Source of the DNA: Actinomadura sp. KC06
GTDB lineage: Bacteria > Actinomycetota > Actinomycetes > Streptosporangiales > Streptosporangiaceae
Direction of reading: 5' to 3'
DNA: 63,276 nt
NCBI RefSeq assembly: GCF_004348735.1
Contig: NZ_SMKT01000037.1
Span: 1 to 63,276, forward strand
In this document: in pieces, positions 34,480 to 42,603 of the stretch
Numbering within the stretch: the first letter of the stretch is position 1
How the letters are laid out: the number at the start of each line of letters is the position of its first letter
The notes under the pieces: generated by a model
What the model was told of the DNA's origin: nothing
The model's database searches: none
The model's input: only the letters and a program-made list of their open reading frames with translations
Made by a program: the position numbers and the translations under genes

Positions 34480-35475
34480 GTGAACCTCGTCGGCCACCTG
34501 CGGTGCTTCGTCATCGTCGCGGAAGAGCTGCACTTCGGCCACGCGGCGGAGCGGCTCGGCATGGCGCAGCCGCCGCTCAGCCAGCGGATCCAGCGGCTGG
34601 AGCGGGAGCTCGGCGTCCGGCTGTTCGACCGGTCGAGCCGGCGGGTGGAGCTCACCGCGCCCGGCAGGCTCCTGCTGGACGAGGCCCGTGACATCCTCAC
34701 CCGCGTGGAGCGCATCTACTCCGTCGCCGAGCGGGCCAGGCGCGGCGAGGCCGGCACGGTCCGCGCGGGCGTGCCGAGCGACCTCGGCGGGACGATCGTC
34801 GCCGCGCTCATCGCCGCCTTCCGCGACCGCCGCCCCGACCTGCGGCTCGACCTGCGCGAGACGGGCACCGCCGAACAGGTCCGCGCGCTCTCCGACGGCG
34901 CGCTGGACGCCGGCGTCGTCCGGCACCCGTGCGACACCCGCGACCTGGACCTCGGCCCGATGCTCGCCCAACCGCTCGGCGTCCTGCTCCCCACCGCCTC
35001 CTCCCCCGGGCTCACCGACCCCCACGACGGGCCCACAACCTACCCGCCCGCCGAAGTGCATCTGGCCGACCTTCGCGGGTTCGACCTGGTCGTGCCGCCG
35101 CGCGGCGACGCGCCCGGCGCGCACGACGACCTGCTGGCTGCCTGCCGGCGGCACGGGTACGCGCCCGCCGCCGTCCACGAGGCGCGGCATCCGCAGTTCG
35201 CGCTGGGGCTCGTCCTCGCGGGGACGGCGGTGGCGCTCGTCCCCCGCACCGACGACTCCGCCGGGGTGACGTGGCGTCCCCTGGTCGGCGAGCCGCTCTC
35301 GTGGCGGACGTCGTGCGTGTGGCGCCGGGCGCGCGACCCCGAGCACGCCCGCGCGATCGCCGACTTCACCGCCGTCGCGACCGCCGTGCTGCGCAGCGAG
35401 GCCGGGATGGCGCCGCTGGACGGCGCCCTCGCCCGCCGGGTCGTCCCGCGCCCGTCGTCCGGGTTCCTGGCATGA
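34480..35475 (+). CDS. LysR-family transcriptional regulator
   Basis: The 331-residue product has the LysR winged HTH at the N-terminus (HFGHAAERLGMAQPPLSQRI, then QRLERELGVRLFDRSSRRVELTAPG given here as the second part). A periplasmic-binding-like effector domain follows (AGVPSDLGGTIVAALIAAF). GTG start. The stop overlaps the ATG of the following serine-hydrolase gene, and the PBP gene is divergent. The layout resembles LysR regulators next to beta-lactamase genes (AmpR, or BlaA/BlaB of Streptomyces), so cell-wall-derived ligand sensing is plausible but unproven. Confidence 0.92.
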   Translation: MNLVGHLRCFVIVAEELHFGHAAERLGMAQPPLSQRIQRLERELGVRLFDRSSRRVELTAPGRLLLDEARDILTRVERIYSVAERARRGEAGTVRAGVPSDLGGTIVAALIAAFRDRRPDLRLDLRETGTAEQVRALSDGALDAGVVRHPCDTRDLDLGPMLAQPLGVLLPTASSPGLTDPHDGPTTYPPAEVHLADLRGFDLVVPPRGDAPGAHDDLLAACRRHGYAPAAVHEARHPQFALGLVLAGTAVALVPRTDDSAGVTWRPLVGEPLSWRTSCVWRRARDPEHARAIADFTAVATAVLRSEAGMAPLDGALARRVVPRPSSGFLA

Positions 35476-36359
35476 GCGCGGACACGGTGGAGCGCATCGA
35501 GAAGGAGTTCCGCTCCGCCGGCGTCACCGGGTTCCTGCACGCCGTCGACATCGACACCGGACGGGAGGTCGCCGTCCGCGCCGACGCGCCCGTCGTGCTC
35601 GCGTCGGTGTTCAAGGTGCCGCTGCTCGTCGCCTTCCACCGGCAGGCCGGAGAGGGGCTCATCGACCCGTCCGAGCAGGTCACGCTGCCCGCCGAGGGCC
35701 GCACCACCGGGCCCACCGGGGTGTCGGGGATGCTGGACGAGGCGCGCCTGTCGCTGCGCGACCTCGCCTTCCTGATGATCACGGTCAGCGACAACGCGGC
35801 CGCCGACGTCGTGCTCGAGCGGGTCGGCCGGGACGCGGTCAACGCGGCGTCCGCGGCGCTCGGGCTGCGCGGCACCGCCGTCGAGGTCAGCGGACGCGAG
35901 CTGCACGAGACCCTGCTCGCGGACGCCGGGGCGAGCAGCGTCGCCGACGTGTGGGCGAAGCTGGACGAGCCCGGCGTGCGGTCCCGCCTCCGCGCCCTCG
36001 ACCCCGCCCGGACGAGCCGCAGCACCCCCCGCGACATGACCCGCCTGCTGTCGATGATCTGGCGGGACGAGGCCGCGCCGCCCGCCGGCTGCGCGGCGAT
36101 GCGCCGGCTGTTCGGGCTCCAGGTCTGGCCGCACCGGCTGTCGTCCGGGTTCCCCTACGACGACGTGGTCGTCAGCGGCAAGACCGGGACGCTGCCGACG
36201 CTCCGCAACGAGGTCGGCGTCGTCGAGTACCCCGACGGCGGGCGGTACGCGGTCGCGGTGTTCACGCGATCGCCGCTGCCCGTCGCCGTCCTGCCGCAGG
36301 CCGACGCCGTCATCGGCACCGCCGCCCGCCTCGCCGTCGAGCACCTCCGCCGCCCCTGA
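35472..36359 (+). CDS. Class A beta-lactamase-like serine hydrolase without signal peptide
   Basis: The 295-residue protein has Ser45-Val-Phe-Lys48, SDN at 106-108 and Lys237-Thr-Gly, the three motifs of class A enzymes. It has no hydrophobic N-terminus. No clear omega-loop Glu-xxx-Asn is visible between SDN and KTG, so deacylation may be poor and the enzyme may be an esterase or a beta-lactam-binding protein. The ATG at 35472 overlaps the LysR stop (ATGA), indicating translational coupling and probable functional linkage to that regulator. Tat export is not suggested by the N-terminus. Confidence 0.85.
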   Translation: MSADTVERIEKEFRSAGVTGFLHAVDIDTGREVAVRADAPVVLASVFKVPLLVAFHRQAGEGLIDPSEQVTLPAEGRTTGPTGVSGMLDEARLSLRDLAFLMITVSDNAAADVVLERVGRDAVNAASAALGLRGTAVEVSGRELHETLLADAGASSVADVWAKLDEPGVRSRLRALDPARTSRSTPRDMTRLLSMIWRDEAAPPAGCAAMRRLFGLQVWPHRLSSGFPYDDVVVSGKTGTLPTLRNEVGVVEYPDGGRYAVAVFTRSPLPVAVLPQADAVIGTAARLAVEHLRRP

Positions 36360-36511
36360 TCGGACCGGGCTCGGAGCGGGATGGGAGACGCCTCGCCCGG
36401 GCGACCGAACGTGACAGCCCCAATACCTCCGATTGGACGGACCGCTAACCCGGCACTCCCTCGGGAAACGTAGGCTGTACCCCTGCTTTGATCGTTCTTG
36501 GGGAGACTTCT

Positions 36512-39271
36512 TTGCGGCTGCCGGAGCATCTGGAGCTATTGCTCACCGACGAGCCGGTGCTCGACGTCTACTCGCACGGCCCGTGGCGCGTCCCCGACGG
36601 GCTCTTCGAGGAGATCTCGGACCGGATCGACGGGCTCGCGGCCGACCCGCGGGCCGCCGACCTGACCACCGACGAGCACAAGCTGCTGACGCTGCCCGCG
36701 TCGCTGGTCACCGCGGAGATCTTCGGCATCCTGGCGTTCCTGCCCGGCGGCGGCGCGATCAAGGCGGGCTCGTGGTCGCAGCTCCCCGAGCGGCTGCTGT
36801 ACAAGCACCTCGTCAACCCCGGCCCGCTCAGCACCCGAATGACCCGCTGGGACGCGCCCGGCGGCCGGTGGCGCCCGCCGGTCGACTGGCTGATCGAGGC
36901 GCCCGACCGGGAGCCGGCGATCGAGCTGGCGCGCGACTGCCTGTCCGTCCTGGAGGGCGTCGAGCCGCTGGAGGAACGCCGCAAGGCGCTGCTGCGGATG
37001 TACGACGACCCGCCCGAATGCGACGTCAACCTCCCCAAGATGGAGCTGCGGGAGCACTGGCACGCGCACGCGGGCGACGACATCGTCACCGCGGTGCCCG
37101 AGCTGCTCGGACCGGTCGGCTACCTGGAGTGGGTGTGCGGGGGGCTGCTCGCGTCCTACGAGCACCTGACGGAGGTGGCGCCGCGCGAGGAGAGCGTCGA
37201 GGTCCACCTGATCCAGCTGCTGCTGCAGGGCAGCATGGAGCACGTCCCGGCGGAGCTGGCCGTGGCGCTGGGCGAGGACCGCTACGGCGACCTGCAGCAG
37301 CGGTTCCCCGGCGAGCGGCGTGGGTTCAAGCCGGGCGCGTGGCAGGAGCGGACGCGGGCGTGGCTCGTCCGGGCGCTGGTCGCCGGGGCCGCCGACGCCT
37401 GCCGGGGCTGGCTCGACATGGCGATGCGGTTCGTCGCCGTCGTCCAGGGGCTGCCGGGCGACCCGTGGTTCCCGAAGGCCGAGTGGATCCCGGTCGGCCA
37501 GTTCCAGACCGACCTGCGCCGCCTGTACGCGCCGCGCCGCCGCGTCGTGAACCCGCTCACCGAGACGTTGAAGAGCGTCCCGGCGAAGGCCCCCGGGGCC
37601 GCCGGGTCGCGCACGCGCGGACGTCCGGAGATCACGACGTCGCTGGTCGGGCAGCCCGAGGTGGTTCAGGCGCTGGAGGAGCTGACCCGCGGCGACGAAC
37701 CCGTCCGGCTGCTGCTCGCCGGGCCCGACGCCACCGGCAAGCGCGACGCGGCGCAGGAGCTGGCGAAGGCCCTCGCGTTCGGCCGCGATCCGCACTGGGT
37801 CACCGACAACCTGTTCACCGGGCAGCGGCTGTCGGACGCCGTCGCCAAGCTGCACGCCGACGCCCGCGACTGCGCGGGCGACCGGCTGCTCATCGTCGAG
37901 GGCCTGGACGGCATCGTCACCGACCCCGGGAACGGCGAGGCGATCGCGGCCGAGCTGCACCGGCTGCTGGCCGTCCACCCCGACCTGCACGTGGTCGCGT
38001 TGTGCGACGCGGGCGGCGAGGACCGGATCCGCGAGATCAACCCCGTCCTGCCGCAGCGGTTCCGCATCGCCCGGACCCGCCCGTTCACCGCGGAGGGCCA
38101 CGCCGAGCTGTTCCGCCGCGCGCTGGACGCCCGCGGCGCCCGCGGCACCCGGCAGGCCGTGGAGGCGGCGGGCGCGCTGCTGGCCGCGACGCCGCCGATG
38201 CAGACGCTCCGCAACGCCCGCCTCGCCCCCCACCTCGCCGACCAGGTCGTCGCCGCCGTCCGCGCCCGGGCCGCCAAGGACGCGGCGCAGGCGGCCGACG
38301 GCACAGCGCCGGAGGACGAGAGCCGGGACGCGAAGCCGGTCGTCCGCAAGCAGGACATCCCGGAGACGCTGGACACCTCGCTCGCCGCCGGGAACCCGCT
38401 CGCCGAGCTGCACTCCCTCACCGGCCTCGACACCGTCAAGCACGAGATCGCGCTCATCGTCGCCGGGACGCACGCGGCGCGGCTGCGCAGCGAGTCCGGG
38501 CTGCGGATCACCCCGCCGACCCGGCACATGGTGTTCACCGGCAACCCCGGGACCGGCAAGACGATGGTGGCGCGGCTGCTCGGCCGCATCTACAAGCGGC
38601 TCGGGGTGCTGTCGTCCGGGCATCTGATCGAGGCGTCCCGCGCGCACCTCGTCGGCGAGTACATCGGGCAGACCGCGCCGCGCACCCGCCGGCTGGTGGA
38701 GCGCGCGCTCGGCGGCGTCCTGTTCATCGACGAGGCGTACACACTGACGCAGTCCCCGCTGAAGGGCGACTACGGGCACGAGGCGATCGCCGAGCTGGTC
38801 AAGCTGATGGAGGACCACCGAGACGACCTCATCGTGATCGTCGCCGGCTACCAGCAGGAGATGGCGGAGTTCCTCGCCGCCAACCCGGGCCTGGACTCGC
38901 GCTTCCCCAAGCAGATCCACTTCCCCGACTACACCGACGACGAGCTGATCACCGTGTTCGGGCAGCTCGCCGCCGCGGACGGCTTCAAGCTCGCGCCCGG
39001 CACCGACGACGTCCTGCTCGCGATGCTGCGCCGCGCGCCCCGCGGCCCGTCGTTCGGCAACGGCCGCCTCATGCGGAACATGCTGGACGTCGCCGTCGCC
39101 AACCAGGCCGACCGCGTCGCGACCGCCGCCTTCGCCGCCAAGAAGAAGAGCGAGGGCACCGGCAAGAAGGCGGGCCGGACGCCCACCAAGAAGGAACTGA
39201 TCACGCTCACGGCCGACGATCTGCCGCCGCTCCTGGAGCATCCCGAGGAATTCTTCGGCCTGTATCTGTAG
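36512..39271 (+). CDS. Large protein with degenerate and canonical CbxX/CfqX-type AAA modules
   Basis: The product is about 919 residues. TTG 36512 is chosen because GGGGAG lies 7 bp upstream; TTG 36488 is also open. The first about 380 residues are an unrecognised, mostly helical domain. A first nucleotide-binding module (about 385-560) has loop GPDATGKRD and LLIVEGLDG. A canonical AAA+ module of the CbxX/SpoVK/EccA type (about 640-880) has GNPGTGKTMVAR at about 677-688, VLFIDEAYTL at about 736-745 and sensor-like GNGRLMRNMLDVA. C-terminal Lys-rich insert KKKSEGTGKKAG. No ESX secretion genes are nearby, so EccA function is unlikely. It is followed 55 bp later by the primase-like gene. Confidence 0.85.
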   Translation: MRLPEHLELLLTDEPVLDVYSHGPWRVPDGLFEEISDRIDGLAADPRAADLTTDEHKLLTLPASLVTAEIFGILAFLPGGGAIKAGSWSQLPERLLYKHLVNPGPLSTRMTRWDAPGGRWRPPVDWLIEAPDREPAIELARDCLSVLEGVEPLEERRKALLRMYDDPPECDVNLPKMELREHWHAHAGDDIVTAVPELLGPVGYLEWVCGGLLASYEHLTEVAPREESVEVHLIQLLLQGSMEHVPAELAVALGEDRYGDLQQRFPGERRGFKPGAWQERTRAWLVRALVAGAADACRGWLDMAMRFVAVVQGLPGDPWFPKAEWIPVGQFQTDLRRLYAPRRRVVNPLTETLKSVPAKAPGAAGSRTRGRPEITTSLVGQPEVVQALEELTRGDEPVRLLLAGPDATGKRDAAQELAKALAFGRDPHWVTDNLFTGQRLSDAVAKLHADARDCAGDRLLIVEGLDGIVTDPGNGEAIAAELHRLLAVHPDLHVVALCDAGGEDRIREINPVLPQRFRIARTRPFTAEGHAELFRRALDARGARGTRQAVEAAGALLAATPPMQTLRNARLAPHLADQVVAAVRARAAKDAAQAADGTAPEDESRDAKPVVRKQDIPETLDTSLAAGNPLAELHSLTGLDTVKHEIALIVAGTHAARLRSESGLRITPPTRHMVFTGNPGTGKTMVARLLGRIYKRLGVLSSGHLIEASRAHLVGEYIGQTAPRTRRLVERALGGVLFIDEAYTLTQSPLKGDYGHEAIAELVKLMEDHRDDLIVIVAGYQQEMAEFLAANPGLDSRFPKQIHFPDYTDDELITVFGQLAAADGFKLAPGTDDVLLAMLRRAPRGPSFGNGRLMRNMLDVAVANQADRVATAAFAAKKKSEGTGKKAGRTPTKKELITLTADDLPPLLEHPEEFFGLYL

Positions 39272-39326
39272 GCGGGCGGGTATGACGTAGGTGGCTTCCC
39301 CGCCCGCTCGACGGCGAGGAGGCTCC

Positions 39327-39368
39327 ATGCGACCGGACGACCGTTCCATGCGACCGGACGACCGGCGC
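39327..39368 (+). repeat. 21-bp tandem duplication containing the start codon
   Basis: ATGCGACCGGACGACCGT (39327-39344) begins the first 21-bp unit, and a near-identical unit begins at 39348 (18 of 21 bases identical). The protein therefore opens MRPDDRS-MRPDDRR with two ATGs in frame. Only the first has GAGGAGG at a suitable distance. Confidence 0.85.
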
Positions 39369-40871
39369 CTCCTGCGCGGCATCGCCGACCAGGAGACGGC
39401 CCGGCTGCGGGACGGGACGCGCCCCTGGTCGTGGTGGCTGGAACGGGCCGTCCTGCACGGCCGCCGCCACGGCTACACCGCCATCCTGCTGATCAGCGCG
39501 CAGTGGCGCGGGGCCACGGACGTCCGCGCCTACGAGGAGTGGCGTTGGGCGGGCCGCCAGGTCAAGAAGGGCGAGACGGGCATCCGCGTCCTCGGCCGGA
39601 CGGGCGCGCCGCGCGCCGTCTTCGACGTCTCGCAGACGGACGGCCTCCCGCTCCCCGACCGATCCGGGCCTCCCCCGCCCGATACCCGACGCCACCTCGC
39701 GGCCATCACGGCGAAGGCCCCCGAGCGGGGCGTGCGGCGGATCGAGGCCGAGTCGATCGCGTACCTCGTGGCGGCCTGGCTCGGGCTGGACCCGCCCATG
39801 CCCGCCTTCCCGGCGCGGGCGTTCTGGGCGGGCCCGGGATTGGGCGACCGCGTCCTCCGGACGGCCCGGCGCCTGCACGGGCGCGTGTCGGGCGCATCCC
39901 AAGGCGGCATCATGGCGGACGCCCAGCGCTTCTTCCGTGCCCGGCTCGCGGCGAGCTGGGTGCCCGGCTACCTGGCCGGACGCGGGTTCCCGCCGGGCGT
40001 GCAACGCCGCTGGCAGATCGGCTGCGCGCCCGCGGGCCCGCACGCGCTCACCGACCACCTGCGGGGGCTCGGCCACGGCGACGAGGACATCGCCGCCGCC
40101 GGGCTGGCACGTCCCGGCGGCGGCGCGGGACGGCTCCGCGACACCTTCCGCGACCGCGCCATGTTCGCGATCCGGACACCGGACGGCGCGATCGCGGGCT
40201 TCATCGGCCGCCGCCGCGACGGCGGCCCCGGACCCAAATACCTCAACGGCCCCGACACGCCGCTCTTCCACAAGGGCGAGCTGCTCTACGGCCTGCACGA
40301 GGCCCGCGACCGGCTCGCCGCCGGGGCGCGTCCCGTCCTCGTCGAGGGGCCGCTGGACGCGATCGCCGTCACGATGGCGGGCCCCGCCGAGTACGCGGCC
40401 GTCGCGACCTGCGGCCTCGCCCTCACCGCCGCGCAACTGGACGCGCTCGGGGAGGCCGCCGATCTGGAGACCGCGGGCGTCCTCGTCGCGCTGGACGGCG
40501 ACCCGGCCGGACGCTCCGGAACCGTCCGGGCCTGGGAGCGGCTCGCCGGAGTCGGCGGCCCGGTCGAGACCGCGGGCCTGCCCGACGGCCTCGACCCCGC
40601 GGGCCTCCTTCATGCCGAAGGCCGCGCGGCCGTCCTGCACGCCCTCCGCACCCGGACGCCGCTGATCGACGCCGCCGTCGACGCCGCCGTCGAGCGGGCG
40701 GGCGGGACGCTCGCCACGCCGGAGGACCGCCTCGCCGCGATCCGCGCCGCGTCCAAGGTCATCGCCGTCCGCCCGGCGGAGGCGGCGCGCCAGGTCGTCC
40801 GCGTCGCGTCCCGCGTCGACGTGCCGCCCGCGCTCATCACCGAGGTGCTGGTGGACACCGTCAGCCCGTGA
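39327..40871 (+). CDS. ArdC-like / DnaG-core / Toprim primase-like protein
   Basis: The 514-residue product appears to be a domain fusion. Residues about 30-90 resemble the ArdC N-terminal ssDNA-binding domain (RRHGYTAILLISAQWRG, then YEEWRWAGRQVKKGETGIRV). Residues about 200-320 match the DnaG catalytic core N-subdomain (FRDRAMFAIRTPDGAIAGFIGRR, presented here as one idea; then PKYLNGPDTPLFHKGELLYGL in part). The Toprim domain follows with acidic motifs VLVEGPLDA (about residue 335) and VLVALDGDPAG (about 384). No CHC2 zinc finger is present, so it is not the housekeeping DnaG. Such fusions are usual on plasmids and phages, yet no integrase, relaxase or att-like repeat is seen. Its stop overlaps the convergent amidase by 11 bp. 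Confidence 0.8.
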   Translation: MRPDDRSMRPDDRRLLRGIADQETARLRDGTRPWSWWLERAVLHGRRHGYTAILLISAQWRGATDVRAYEEWRWAGRQVKKGETGIRVLGRTGAPRAVFDVSQTDGLPLPDRSGPPPPDTRRHLAAITAKAPERGVRRIEAESIAYLVAAWLGLDPPMPAFPARAFWAGPGLGDRVLRTARRLHGRVSGASQGGIMADAQRFFRARLAASWVPGYLAGRGFPPGVQRRWQIGCAPAGPHALTDHLRGLGHGDEDIAAAGLARPGGGAGRLRDTFRDRAMFAIRTPDGAIAGFIGRRRDGGPGPKYLNGPDTPLFHKGELLYGLHEARDRLAAGARPVLVEGPLDAIAVTMAGPAEYAAVATCGLALTAAQLDALGEAADLETAGVLVALDGDPAGRSGTVRAWERLAGVGGPVETAGLPDGLDPAGLLHAEGRAAVLHALRTRTPLIDAAVDAAVERAGGTLATPEDRLAAIRAASKVIAVRPAEAARQVVRVASRVDVPPALITEVLVDTVSP

Positions 40872-42159
40872 GCCGCGCCGCCATGTCGAACAGGAGGCTC
40901 TCGGCGCCGCGCCGCGTGACGAGCTGCGCCCCGACCGGCAGGCCGCCGACCGTCCCGGCCGGGACGCTCAGCGCGGGCAGGCCCAGCACGTTCCACGCGC
41001 AGGTGAGGGCCACCAGCGCCGGGGCGTGCCGGCCGAACGGCCCCTCCGTCTCACCGATCTTCGGGGCGGTCATCAGCATCGTCGGCAGGGCCAGCAGGTC
41101 GTAGCGGTCCAGCAGCCCCGCCACCTGCCGGGCGAACCCGTCCCGTTCGCGGAACGCCCGGAGGTACCGCCAGCCCGGCGTCCGCGCCGCCTGCTCCAGG
41201 CGTTCCAGCGTCGGCGGCTGATACAGCTCGGGCGCAGCCGCGACGCGTTCGGCGTGGATCTCGTACGCCTCGCAGTCCTGGATCGCCCTGAAGATCCGCC
41301 GCAGCTCGAAGAGGCCGAGCGGCTCGGCCGGGGCGTCCGGGAACAGCGCCCGGACCGTCCGCACCACGTCCGGGTCGGCGGTCTCCGGCTCGATCCAGGC
41401 GACGCGCCCGTGCGGGGCGCTGTCGTCGACGGGCGACGGGACGGCCTCCGCCGGGCCCGTCAGCGCGTGGTAGGCGATCCGGCAGTCGTCCGCGGAGCCG
41501 GCGAGGACGCCCACATGGTCGAACGACGGCGACAGCGGGAACACGCCCTCGGTCGGGATGGCGCCGAACGGGGGCTTGAACCCGGCGATCCCGCAGAACG
41601 CCGCGGGGATCCGCACCGACCCGCCCGTGTCCGTGCCGAGCGCAAGCGGGACCATCCCGGCGGCGACGGCGACCGCGCTGCCGCTGCTGGAGCCGCCCGA
41701 CATCCGCTCCCGGTCGTGCGGGTTGCGGACCGGCCCGTTCACCGACACGTCGCCGCTGCCGCCGTACGCGAACTCGTGCGTGCCGGTCTTGCCGACGATC
41801 ACGGCGCCGGCGTCGCGCAGCATCGTCACGCAGGCCGCGTCCGTCTCCGCGACATGCCCGGTGAAGTGCGCCGATCCCATGCCGGTCGGCAGGCCGGCGA
41901 CGTCGATGATGTCCTTCACCGCGACCGGGATCCCATGCAGCGGGCCGCGGTCGATGCCGGACGCGAGCTCCTCGTCCGCCCACTTGGCGGCCGCCTCGGC
42001 GCCCTCGCGGTCGAGGGTGACGAACGCGTTGAGCTCCGCGTTCGCCTCCGTGCCGATCGACGCGAACGCGTGCGCCAGCAGTCCCGCCGCCGACGCGTCG
42101 CCGGAACGCAGATCGCGCCCGAGGTCCGCGAGCGTCCGTCCGGTGAAGAACCCGCCCAT
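40861..42159 (-). CDS. Amidase-signature family hydrolase
   Basis: The 432-residue enzyme has the Ser-cisSer-Lys triad: Lys82 (GIPVAVKDIIDVAG), cis-Ser157 in MSGGSSSGSAVAVAAG and nucleophile Ser181 in GTDTGGSVRIPA. The family hydrolyses C-N amide bonds, and substrates range from acetamide and indoleacetamide to peptides. ATG 42159 is supported by GGGAGG; an ATG 12 bp upstream lacks a site. No GatB or GatC gene is nearby and the C-terminus is shorter than GatA, so it is probably not the amidotransferase subunit. Substrate unknown. Confidence 0.9.
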   Translation of the reverse strand: MGGFFTGRTLADLGRDLRSGDASAAGLLAHAFASIGTEANAELNAFVTLDREGAEAAAKWADEELASGIDRGPLHGIPVAVKDIIDVAGLPTGMGSAHFTGHVAETDAACVTMLRDAGAVIVGKTGTHEFAYGGSGDVSVNGPVRNPHDRERMSGGSSSGSAVAVAAGMVPLALGTDTGGSVRIPAAFCGIAGFKPPFGAIPTEGVFPLSPSFDHVGVLAGSADDCRIAYHALTGPAEAVPSPVDDSAPHGRVAWIEPETADPDVVRTVRALFPDAPAEPLGLFELRRIFRAIQDCEAYEIHAERVAAAPELYQPPTLERLEQAARTPGWRYLRAFRERDGFARQVAGLLDRYDLLALPTMLMTAPKIGETEGPFGRHAPALVALTCAWNVLGLPALSVPAGTVGGLPVGAQLVTRRGAESLLFDMAARLTG

Positions 42160-42404
42160 ACCGCCTCCCATCAGTACCGTCTCGTCCAGACGGCGCTCCG
42201 AACTGCGTACCATGACAGACCGCTCGGCGACGAGCCCCCTGCCGCGTATCGCGCTGCGTGGCTCGTTCATCGCGGAGCGTGAACCTCTCGTCGCAGAACC
42301 TCGACCGCCCGTCGAGCGCGCCGTCAAACCCCGGAACTTACGCGCGAGTACGCGGCAGGCTGCAACGCACCTGGTCAGATGCTTCCGCCGGTTCGCTGGG
42401 GGGC

Positions 42405-42446
42405 GGGGCGGTGGCCGCGCCGCGTCCCGGACGCGGTCACCGCCCC
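42405..42446 (+). promoter_or_regulatory. Stem-loop I in the phosphoketolase leader
   Basis: GGGGCGGTGGCCGCG (42405-42419) pairs with CGCGGTCACCGCCCC (42432-42446) over 15 bp, with a single G-U wobble in RNA and a 12-nt loop. It is followed by TTGT. An alternative inner hairpin GCGTCC/GGACGC lies across the loop, so two folds compete. It could be an attenuator/terminator or part of a structured leader about 160 nt upstream of xfp. Confidence 0.55.
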
Positions 42447-42480
42447 TTGTAGCCGGGGACGTCGACAGGTGGGGGGACAA

Positions 42481-42524
42481 AGCCACGGCGGCACGGCCCA
42501 GGACGCACACCCGCCGCCGTGGCT
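42481..42524 (+). promoter_or_regulatory. Stem-loop II in the phosphoketolase leader
   Basis: AGCCACGGCGG (42481-42491) pairs perfectly with CCGCCGTGGCT (42514-42524). With ACA/TGT outside one mismatch, the stem extends to 14 of 15 pairs. The loop is 22 nt. It lies 80 nt before the xfp start codon and 34 nt after stem-loop I. Confidence 0.55.
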
Positions 42525-42603
42525 CTGTCAACCGCCGCGCTCGCCGGTCGCCGCGCATCGCCGGGTGACGGTTGAGGCGTTCTCTCTCGGGGACGCCGGA
42601 CCC

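Larger units (their letters stand above)
42160..42603. other. Long intergenic region with xfp leader
   Basis: No supported gene in 444 bp. The left part must hold the amidase promoter (minus strand). The right part holds two long stem-loops, annotated separately, upstream of the phosphoketolase gene. Short frames on both strands lack ribosome binding sites and similarity to anything I know. Confidence 0.6.

Noticed and set aside
36512..39271. EccA component of an ESX/type VII secretion locus
   Set aside because: The AAA module is of the same family, but no EsxA/B, EccB-E or mycosin genes are nearby and the N-terminal architecture differs.
36536..39382. Long minus-strand reading frame opposite the AAA gene
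   Set aside because: Antisense shadow of a GC-rich gene; composition is Arg/Gln/Val-rich with no recognisable domain, and the plus strand has Walker motifs and a ribosome binding site.
39291..40871. Integrated plasmid or phage around the primase-like gene
   Set aside because: No integrase, relaxase, capsid gene, tRNA or flanking direct repeat; base composition does not differ from its neighbours.
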